Assembly (NCBI RefSeq): GCF_024868665.1
Contig: NC_079908.1
Coordinates: 9,089,946-9,153,945, forward strand
Length of the DNA: 64,000 bases
Direction: 5' to 3'
Source of the DNA: Triplophysa rosa
Taxonomy: Eukaryota; Chordata; Actinopteri; Cypriniformes; Nemacheilidae
This document shows, one piece after another, positions 45,601-57,600 of the stretch. Within the stretch, counting starts at the first letter, position 1. Each line of letters begins with the position of its first letter. Below the pieces are notes generated by a model. That model was given only the letters and a program-made list of their open reading frames with translations. It made no database searches and was not told the origin of the DNA. Position numbers and translations under genes: made by a program.

Positions 45601-48600
45601 ATGCATAACAGTGTCTGTAAAATACGTATTTTAGGTATACTGTAGGAAGGGCATATTTTATGTTTTTGTATATGGGCTGGTGATTCTGAGCTTTTTATTT
45701 ATAGTTTTGTTGTCCATTGTGCTGGTTTTGCTACACATATCTGGCAACCCTGGAAATAATGTATTACAATAGATTAGAGCAAATGAGATGATGGAAGTAA
45801 AAGTGGACAGCTAAAACACACCCGTCGAGCAGTCGGGGCCCATCCAGTTGGGGTCACAGTTGCAGAGGCCCGTGTCTGGGCTGTAGGTTCCGTGGCCGTT
45901 GCACTGATCTGGGCACTGGGCTCTGGACACGTCACACAAAAGTCCTGACCAACCCAGCTTACAGTGACACTGACCGGACACGCAGCTGCCGTGTCCAGAA
46001 CACGTAGGGTCAATGCAATCCACTGGAAAGATAGCGAACAAGACAAAGAGAAATAATAAATAAAAAAACTTTACATTCAAGACTTTCCGACTTCTCATCT
46101 TTCATCTCTCCTAAACTCACCTCAGGGAAAAGAGAAACCTCTTTCAGAAACTCGTACGAACATGTGCTCAGAGACTCCATTTCTGCACAACTTCTTACAA
46201 GTCCGATCAATAAACTGGATTTTATTAGGTTAATAAAGTTTATTATGCATGTACCGGCATGCTTTTATAGGCTCCAGCGCAGGGATTTGAAAACTGAGAT
46301 TCTCAGAAAAGGCTTTTCTGAAAGTGCTGAGTCCTAGAACGTCTGTAAGTGTGTGATGTGTTTTACAATTTAATAATGCCGAATTATGATTTTCTCAAAA
46401 TTTTCCCAGGTCACTGTCAACCTTCATTATACATAAAACAGGGCATTCTACTAAAATCAAACAGAAATTCATACAGGTTTGGAACAACATGTTTATTCAG
46501 TCAAGTGTGCTTTGTTATTGATGCTGAAGACACGCTCCGTACCTTCCTCACAGGATTCGCCGCGGTAACCTGCTTCACAAGCACAGCTGCCCTGGGTGCA
46601 GGTCCCGCGACCGCCGCAGCTGGGGTCGATGCACTGCCCCTGCGGTACGTCACACTCCAGCCCCTTCCAGCCGCTGTAGCACATGCACAGACCCTTGCTG
46701 TACTGTCCGTTCCCGCTGCACAGCACGGGACACGCCACTGCAGACACCAGAGGATGCAGGTGGGAAAACAGATGAGGGGGAGCGGGAAGGACAGAAGAGG
46801 AGGACGTTCCAGAGGAATTAGTGAAAACCAGCTTGATTAAAAGAAATTCAGGTATGAAATGTGAGATTAGATAAGAGAAAATGAGATATAGAGTGTTATT
46901 ACAAACAAATCCAAAAGGAAAAAAACAACAACAGCGATTGGTGTGCAAGTCAAAGGTCTAGCTAAATACATTTATTTCTGTGATATAAACATGAAATTGA
47001 CACCTTATGTTCTTTTATGTAACATAAACGCAAAATTGTTGGGACTGGTAAGAAAGATGAGGTTCTAAGCTTACAAAAGATATGTCTAGTTTTGTGCTCC
47101 ACAATTGATAGATTTGATTATGCAATATTGGACCCGCCCGTGGGTCCGTGGGGGTTGGCGGAGTTACAAAACCAACTTGTCTTGTGCTTTGGGTTTTAAG
47201 ACAGACTATGCCACGTGTAATTAAGCTTAAGAGATTTAGAGACGGCGTCAGCTCCTCAGAGGAGGCGTTCTTCAAACAGTAATAAACTAGCTGTCTCGAG
47301 CCTCAGGTGGGCTCACACACGCACAAGCGCATCTCTGTACGAAGCCTCCGCTGAGAGCACACCATCACTCAATAAGATTCGTCTGGCACAGCAAAGTCAA
47401 CAAACCCATCAGATATTTTGGCATAAGTGTGATGGAATTAATCAGAGATGCTGTAGTTCATCTCAGAGCGATATGATTGTGTCATAGGACCTGGAGGACA
47501 AATGGCCAGAACGTACGTATAGAAACGGTGATGATGAACTGTTATGATTTCATGCGTCATTTTTAGCTTGAGGAAAGAACTTGACAAATGTTGTCGCGTC
47601 AATAACAGGGAGAACACCCATCAATAATGGCTTCAGAATTAAAGAAACAGCTCACTCAAAATATAAATTCTCATCATTTTTTACTAACTAACATACTGTA
47701 CATGCCATCCCAGATGTATATGTATTTCTTCATTTGAATACAAAAATATTTTTTAATAGAATAAATATATAAAGTGATGCACATGTACATATACAAAATT
47801 AAACATTTCCAAATTATGTTCAGTTTTCTGAATTCACTACATATAGTGTTAAGGTCGAATGATCATTTTAGTTTCATCCAGTGAAATGCTGTCAACAGTT
47901 CTCTTAATTTCCCAATTTTTTTTAATTTGCAGAATGTGAAAGTGGGTCAAACTGGTTATGTTTTCAGATCTTGAAAAAAGTTTATATTCATTTTTTAACA
48001 AAACAACTTGAAATTGGTTCTCGTATGTCTCATGATGAAATATCCAATGACAACTGGACGGAGTACATATATCACATCTTAGTGGTCTTTAGGTTGAGTA
48101 AAGTTATGAGTTTTCATTTTTGGGTGAACTCCTTTAAACAATCTCCTACCAAAACTGTGGAATGACACATTCCATGTAACATGGTTTTGTTAAATATTAC
48201 TTTTAAGAGTCGCAATTTCTTGATTTTTTCGGACTATTTGTCAAATAAATTTCACACATACATATATTAATAACATGAAAACAACAAATTTCTTCACACT
48301 GTAAATGCTCCTGTAGTGTAAAAACACACTTTACCTTTGGAGCAGTCCGTGCCGTGGAACCCTGGGAAGCAATGACACGCTCCTGATATGCACTCTCCGT
48401 TTCCATGGCAATTCTGGGAGCACTCTTCTACCGAGTCTACGGCGAGATGCGGGGAAAGACAGACACACACATTTACAGCCCTCATTTATTAATGAGAAAC
48501 AGAGGAACGTAACATTCACAAAGACTTTTTAAACACTGTCATCTGACAGGAGCCCAAAATGCAACGCAGTGAACTGTCACCAGTTTTGAGAGATAATCCT

Positions 48601-51600
48601 TTACGCAGCATGGTGCAGCCTGAACTTTTGTTTGAATTTCTGTGACACGTTTCACCGAAGCCTTATGGGAAATATAGCATTATAGTCTTGATAAAAGCTC
48701 AAATGAATTATGTATGCTATTCAAATCAACAGTGGGTATCAAATAAATGGTTGCTAGGAAAAAATGCCCAAGCATTCATATGTGATAATTTGATCTCCAG
48801 ATCTTACACGTTTCTGAGGCCGCCGGAGCACAATGCGTGTATTTCGCCTCAAACTGAATGGTTAAGTTACTGTTAAAAAGTCAAGGGCTTCAAAAAGTAT
48901 TTGAACGCTTAAGCCACACTTAAAAATGTATGACTGCTGTTGTGCTGGAAAGCAAAATATCTAACCGAGCTGCATCTGCAAACAGCAAACTTCTGTTTGT
49001 GAAATGCTTTGCTTGTATATGTGTGTTGTCACTCTTTTAAAACAAATGCCATTTGGTTTGACGTTTTATTAACCAGTGCAAAGACATTCAAGTATTTTCA
49101 TGGTAACTCAGTTTAACATTTGGTCTATTATATTCCTTGCAGACTGATGGTTGTCTTATTATTTTGCTTTAACATCTTTAGCACTGTTTTCAAGCTGGGT
49201 TATGAAAAATCATATTTTTAAGCCTTTTGGTTTTAGTAAAAGCTTACAAAACAAAAATAATAAAACTGAGAGTAGCTCAAAATCTCTGTTGTACCCGGTG
49301 GCTTCCTAGTTGTGGTCCCCCTTGATAGTAACTACGTGAAAATGGGCCAATTCTTAAATTATTTTTTGTGCGTGTTTATTGAAAATACTCAAAGTGGAAA
49401 TATAGTAACACAACATGAGAATGAGTAAATGATGATGAAAAGTGGTTGCACTTTTTCTTTTGTAAACGTGCATCCTTTTCAGACAAGAACTATTTTGATC
49501 TAAAAAGCCGATGTTTCAGATCACTATTTGCTTTGGTTTTATATAAGACGACTCAGTTGCCCTGAAGATCAACGCACAGTGAAAGTAATGAAAGCACCTT
49601 CTTCAGCTGCTTCACGTTCAAACTGAACATAATATTAGATCAAGGGTGAAGCAGGTGCACCGTGAGTCTCTCTAAATAAAAAGCATTTTCTAACATGGCA
49701 GGTCATCAAGTAAGATTCTATTGAACGCATTTCTTTCAATCATAGTGTGTAAATAGAAACGGCAGGTGTGTACTTAGAGCCACGGTGCTGAACGAGACGG
49801 GCTCCTTCTCTTTGCCGTCGTTGTAAAATGCCAAATGCCAGGTGCCGGGGTCCAAATACTGCACAAAAATTGCCTCATTCTGCACGACGGTCTGAATACT
49901 GCGGCGCTCGCGAGGAGACTCTATCACGCTCCACTTCTCCTTTCCATCAAGCCTCTCCATGTAGTCGTACTGAAGAAAGAGCAAAAGAGAGAGAGAGAAT
50001 GAGAGATGTGTAAACAGAGGTAGAAAACAAGGCAAGTGGATAACACACAAATGTCAAATTAAATTAAAATCTATGAACGATAACAACTTCAGAGTGTGAC
50101 AAGAAAAGTGTAAGAACACTGCATAAGAATATGCAGTGATAATTTGGAAATAATTAACAATAAAAAATTAAACACAAAAGTCTGTCAACACAGATGGTCT
50201 CTTCATAGAAATCAAAAACTACTTATTGTAAAGGGGACATATTATGGAAAATGGGAGTTTTGAGATTTTTGTTTTTTGACAATCTCTTTCATAAGGCAAA
50301 GCTTCTTCTCCGGTCCTTGACCGTTTGTCAAATATTTACAAAAATGGGTCATCAAGGAATAATGGTGTCACATAAGAACACACATTTAAATACGACTGCC
50401 ACATTTAGATCAAAAGCAGCTTGTTTAATTCCAAGGTCTGTTTCACACTGCATATCAAATGTAAAAAACGACATTTTCGGTGCAAGCTAACATTAATACA
50501 CTTTCATAGATACGCCCCCTTTAAAAGACGACACGACACATGAGGTGATTCGCTCACCTGAGCGTGTGAAGGAGGCAGGCCTTTCCGCATGTAGACCCCA
50601 AACAGCGCGTCCTTGCCCAGGGAGATGTTGAACTTGAGATAGTGTGGCTGGCGCAGGTGAAGTAAAGACCTCCAGAAGACGCCCGGAGGAACATCCTGAC
50701 TGATCCGTTGACCCAGCATCAGCTCCCCGCTGTTTATACTGCTGTTCTTCAACACCCACGGCCCTGAGACGGAGCCAGAGGAGAAAAAAACAGAGACGGG
50801 ATTTGTGTGATGATAAAATAAGACAAAGACAGTTGCTGTGTCTGAAACCGCTCCCTCGCTCACTCCTTCACTATTCCCTATATAGCGAATGACATTGGAG
50901 TCCACGATTGAGTGAACGATTTCGGACACTGATTTAAATAACCTGCATCTGACGGTACTGTCTCGGACATTCGACATAACGGTTACATTACACCTGTGTG
51001 GCTTCATGGCTTGCTTAATAAAACGGTAAAGTTCATTTTCACCTTATTTGTTACGTTTTTGCATTAGTTTTTAATAAAGAGAACAAAACAAGTTTGCCAC
51101 GTTAATTTACTTAACGTTTAATAAAATTATTGAATGTATTTCAAATAAAGCACCACTGTCTATAACATTCATTTAATCTGTTTATTCTCAAAAACACGAA
51201 AATAACTGTCAACAAGAACAAACACAAGTGTATAAACGTGCATTTGTGGCATTAACGGTCACTCTCCTCCAGCTGATTCTAATCAAGCGGTCATCGCGTG
51301 TTGTATCATGGGAAATAGCGTCGAATACATCGAACGTACACTCAAAATTAGAGTGCATTGTGGGTAAAAAAGAGTGAACGAATGTAGGGAAGGAAGTAGT
51401 TCACTCAGGTTTCGGACACCACTACAAAATGGCGGACATCCAATATAGTACACTATATAGGAGATAGGGAGCGGTTTCAGACACAGCCAGACTTTCATGG
51501 CAGGGAGCACAGGAGACAATCTCAGCTCTGTGTAAAAATATTTGCAGTGCGTAAGAAGAAAAATCAACATATATAATTCCACAGAGATGGAGTTCAGCAC

Positions 51601-54600
51601 TAATGAGTGCGCAGTGTGGGCTGCCAAAGTCACTGAAACCCTGTCTTCTCCCTCGAGATAACACTACCACTGCATGACAAAACCAGTCACAAGCAAACCG
51701 ATATACATACATAACCCCCTACCTCAAACACCTGCCAAATCTCTTCCCTAAAGAGAAAACCATTGCCATTTTGAGAGCAAGTTCCAATCAGAAATCACAC
51801 AACACAATGGCCTTGATGGTATTAGACGCAAAACACACACAGTCCGTTGTGTGTGAGCGACCGGTGCAACACGTGTTAAATGTCTAGTTGGCGTTCTCAA
51901 TGTTTGATGTGTCCTGATAAGCAGACACAATCTGTTTCCCCGCCTGCTAAAACCTCTGTCTGCATTTAAACAGGGAGAGAGAGAACCAAATGGATCCAGC
52001 CGTCTGTTTGCAGGAGAACACACACACACGGTGTCAGGTCTGAGTGACAGGCCGGTTAAAGCAGCCCGGTCTGGTTACCAGTGGGAGCTCGCTCTAACCT
52101 CCCTCATTAACACGGAGCGTGGATGGACAGATCGGCTACACACTGAGAGAGAGGGAGTGAGAGATGGTAAAAGTGAGATGGAGAGAGAGAAACGGAGAAA
52201 CATATTAAGAAGGAGGAGTGATGGTCCCCTGGAGAGGGTGCATGAGAAGAGTTCTACTGTGGAAGTGAACTTCACACTCCTTACACTCGACAAGAGCTCA
52301 GCCGACCTGAACTGTTCGCATCAGAGCCAATGGAAAAGGGTCTCATGTACCCGAAAACGCACTTGGAACTGGCAGATTTTTTCTTTTCTGAAATGAAAAC
52401 ACATTTTCTTTCACCGTTTATTGTGCACAGGTCAGGCTTTCATGCAACATCACCATTCATAAGCTTTTTAAAATCTTTTTTCTTTTAAGAATCTTTTAAT
52501 CTGAAGGTGAATGTTTAAATGTATGAAATTACTTTTGTACACAAAAATATCATTGTGCCAACACAGTCATTTCTTTCATTAGAAGACTGAAACGTTATTT
52601 TAAAAAATGATTTATGAAATGGATGACTTGGACCAAATAATGAAGAAAAATCAACCAGTAAGAGCTTACAGTATAATATATATAAATTGCCTTAATACTG
52701 TTTAAAAAGGTTTCCAGTGAAACCTCCAAAAAACGGAATGATAAGTTGTGTACAGTGTAACAAATTTTTGTTTCGACCAACCTTTTTATGGTTCTTGTAC
52801 AATTCTGTGGTGCTAATTATTGTGGTAATATTTATTTTCTTATAGCATCAATGTTTTAGTGTATATTTAGCTCAAGTAAATTTTGAGCTTATATAAATAA
52901 TTATGATATATCGGTATATTGAAAATAAACAAAAACTGTACATAAACTGTATAAATTGTTACATATTTTTTTATTTATTTTCCAACTGTCACTGACAGAA
53001 AATTCTAGACATTTCTGTAGCACATGGAAGGTGGGATGAAGCGACGATGGGAACTTGGTTCGTGAGGACAGTATTAGTCATAAAAGACAAAAACGATCAA
53101 ATGTACACTTCTGAAGTTTTGGACGACTCATTTTTAGTAACTGTTATGTGAAACTGTTGTTTTGAGCTCAGTGTTATGCCAGGACCTTGTAATTCCTGCG
53201 TACAAGTAATAATAAAGAATGTATAAATGTGTGAACTCTGAAAATATTTTTTGTGAGTACCTTTGATGGTAAAAAAATTAATGGTAAAAAAATTGATTAA
53301 AGCAAAACAACTTAAAATAAAAAAATGTCAAGACTACGATTTTGCAAATTCTAGGCAAAAGGTGGCTACTTTAAAAATGGTATAATATAATCAAGTTTTT
53401 CTTCTTTTGGATGCTTTTAGTCACAACATAATTACCACGGTTACAATTGTTTTATTTAATAGTTTTGACATTTTTACTATTATTCTAAAATGTGGAAAAA
53501 ATATAAACATATATATATTTTTAAATGAGTAAGTGTTTCAAAACTTTTGAACAGTGAGATATTTAAAGTCACTCTTTAGTGATACAATCTGCACCGGTTT
53601 TCATGTGGAAGTCTGAGGTCCATACAACGTACACTGAAGTGTTGATGCAGACCATGTAAAAAGTCCATTAAAGACTTTAAAGACAAGAATATAAAAAATG
53701 GTGTGAATCTAGCATCACACCTTTGACAACTCACATAATCCTTTTTTCTACATGTATGTTTGTACAAAAGCTAGCCTTTCTCCAGAAAGCTCTCCTCAAT
53801 CTATTAACTCTCAAAGTATTTATTTCAAAAACTGAGTCGAGTACTATCTGTATTGTAATAACATCTGAAGATACGAACACCGTACACCAGGGGTCTTCAA
53901 CTACTTTTCTTTGAGGGCCAGATTCCAAAAGTATAAATAGGATGCGGGCCAGTTTTTTTTTACCATATTCTCATTTCTTCTGTTATTTATTGCATTTTGT
54001 TCCTTTTATACTGTTTTTGTTGCTGTTACTTATAGGCAATGATTAAAACATGCACACAAATATTGCATCCAGTATTTGTGCCTTTTCATGATATTAAATT
54101 AAAATGGATATTGTCTTTTAATTGTCTTTTATATTCCTTAACGCGTTACTTTACCCAAAAATTGCTACTAATTTACTCACCCACAGTCCTCCAGTACATC
54201 GAGATGTGGGTGGCATTGTTTTTTCAAGAAGATGTTTCTGAAGATATTTGGTTGAATTAATTAAAGTTAAATCAATAAAAGTAAAAAACGCAAATACATT
54301 CAACACAAAAGTAATCCCTTCCCCTTGTGACTTTAAATTAGCGTCTTATAAAGCGAGTCAATTGATCTGTGCAAGAAACTGAACGCTATTATCACATCTT
54401 CGGGTGAATTCCGATCGCATTCATGTGCCCCACGCACTTATAGGCCAGATCCTTTGTATAGTGCGAGTTCTGGGGGAGATGAACAGCTGTTTTTCGTAAA
54501 TATAGCCGATAATACATAATGAATGCAGTAATAAAAACAACACCATTTTCCCCTTATCTGAGACAACCGTTCAAGTGGTGTACCCTTCCTACAGTTAGCC

Positions 54601-57600
54601 TACTTTCAAGGGCACAAAACGCATTTTAGAACACGACCTATCGCGTGCGCAAACCGATTGCCTGTGGCTGTGCAATGCATTGCTGATTATAACGTTGTAA
54701 ATAACATTAAGTTTCTTGGACTGACCGATCAAATCACTTTATAAGACGTAAAACATTATGAGCCGCGGGAATTACTTTCGTTTTGAATGTAGCAGCGTTT
54801 TGGACTTTTAAAGATGTGGCGTCTCAGGAGGACGTGCATTTAAAGCACGTTCTTAAAGTCTCTCCACTTATTTGAAATATTAAGGCGGGCCAGGAAAAGA
54901 TGATTGGCGGACCGCATTTGACCCGCGGGCCACCAGTTGACTAGCCCAGCCGTACACTGTATGCCATGTCAACTAGTCCAAGACACATGATGAACGCGTT
55001 TGACCAATCACAACAGACTACACCATCTGACCAATCACATGACACTAGGCTAGCGGATAGAAGGGGACTAGACGGATGAATCGCGTAACGAATCATTTGA
55101 GAGTCAGACAAGAAGTATTTTAAGAATAACTGCCTATTATTACGACGTAATAGTGTTTTTACACCTTGTATGTACATAAACTTGTTGTTGGACACTCCAT
55201 AAACCAAAGTAGGACCTTAAAAATCATATGCTACTTACTCTTTAAACAAACACATTGATTCGCTTCAGAAGACCTTTGTTTATACCACAGAGCCGTGTCG
55301 AGCAGTTCTTTGATGGATGGATGCACTTTTTGGAGCATCAAAAAGTCGACGCCCATTCACTCCCATTCTACCGCTTGGAAGTAAAATGATACGTGCACAG
55401 CAAAATTGCCAGTGTTAAAAAGGGTCAAATTAACTCTCACAGTGTTTATATAATCCACACTTTGAGAGTGTGGATTATATATACACTGTGAGTGTTAATT
55501 TGACCTTTTTAACACTGGCAATTTTACTGTGTGGTATTATAACTTCGACTGCATTATTCTTCAAGAAGAAAGTCATATTCAGTCAGAATTCCTTGAGGTG
55601 AATAAAGCATGGGGAAATTTTGATTTGCCAGTGAAATATCCTTTTAATATGGAGAGAGAGAGAGAGATAGAGCACATGCACTCTAATGCCGCGGTCAGAT
55701 GCGAAAGTCAGGAAAATGGGCGGGAGCTAGGGCTGTGTATCGCCAACAACCTCACGATATGATACGCATCCCGATACAAAGCCACGATGCGATAAGTATC
55801 CCAATACGGGTCAGTTTTTCATTACATTTCTCATTTGACAGATTTAGAGCAAAATATACTTGCAGAAACTTGCCATTCATAACTACTTATCAGTTTATCT
55901 GACAATGAATGCATAAGTAGTTTTGAGAATGAGTATAAAGTTGCAAAAGATCAAGTCCTTATACAGAGACCCTTGTTTCTAAAACAGGGTTTCTAGGCTA
56001 CATCTTATTTATGCATGCGTTTTACAAATAGACAATATGTATAACGAATAAATATAAATATATGCATAAACGTGCAGTCAGAGTAAATAGATTTGATTAA
56101 AAAAGAAATGTGTTTAATTGAAATAGATGACAGATTTCTAGATATAATATTATAAATATAAAGGTGCTGTAAGATTTAAAGGTACAGTTTGTAACAATTT
56201 TGCAGTAAAATATCCAAAAACCACTAGGCCAGTGTTATACAGTATATTTTGTTCAGCTGAGTACTTACAATATCTCAAATGTTTCCAACTACTTGTAAAT
56301 CGTGAGAAAATCGGCATTCTAAAAAGTGACACGGGGCTATGCAGTCGCCTGTCAATGGTGTCATATCCGCGTTACCCTTTGTTACCGCCTTTACTGATGT
56401 AGAAACAGTGTCGTGGACAAATGCGGAAGTAGTGTCTAGCGTCTATCAAGCCACTAGCTTGTTTTGAGCAGTCACTTATTTATGGACCACAACTATACGC
56501 AACATTTATAAAACTTTATTACTTTACCTCATCCGCTAACATGATTTCTCGTTCTCGTCTGATTGATGGCCATCAGCGGTGGAGTTGAAGACGGCAGATC
56601 CCATCATTCCACGCTCTTTCACAGCGTCATCAAGCTACGGCATTGTTGTTGTTTTGATCATGCGCCCTCTAGTTTTTACAAACTGTAGCTTTAAGCAGGT
56701 CTTTGCTCTTCATGCACATTTACTGTGGCTCTTCCACGTCTTTTCAAACGCGCTGTTATTGATGAGCGAGCGGCGTGTCACTACATCTCTCCAGCGGCGG
56801 AAGTTTCATTGATTATAATCGCGTGCAATAGTTTTATAGTGGATAAGGCAGAAGCAGTGCTGCGTCATGTGTGTCTTGAATTAGCGCCTACACAACACTA
56901 ACTTTACACATTTGTGAATGATACGAGAATGCACTTGCATGTATACGGCGCTCACGGATGCAGAGAGAAGGTAAGACAGCGCGCTCTTAAACTTTCACTT
57001 TATGATGGTCAAACTTTGCAGTTAATCCTTGGGTCACATGCATATCGAATCATGAGGGGAGATCTGTACGGAACACAGATAAACTCTTATCAGATCCTTT
57101 ACACAACTAATAATTGTTGCACAATATGTTTTGCATAATAATTGGCTAATTTCAAAAGTGCTGCAGAATCGATACGGAGGCAGATGTATTGATGCGCGCA
57201 TCGGCAGGAGCTCATGACGATGTATCGCTGTATCGATATTTTGAACACAGCCCTAGCGGGAGCGATGCCTCCATCTTTTACATTTCTGTACCGAGAGGTC
57301 AAGCTGTGACGTTTTGATCTTCTATTGGTCTCACGCACTCACGTGACGCGAATTCGTAGGTCAGAGTTCACCAAACTTGAACTTTGCTATGCAGCGAAAT
57401 GCAAAATATCTTCGGACGGGCTTGGGTTTCCGGCCCGTCGCATTCGCATGCATATGATGGAAGTCAATGGAGTGAAAAGTCAAGTGCGGCTTAAGTCTTT
57501 GCACTTGGCGTTGAACCACGCACTTTATGTTCATTTAGTATCTTCCATTTCATTCGTAAACACTTAGATAAGACCACGCACGCTCACACCCCAGTTAAAG

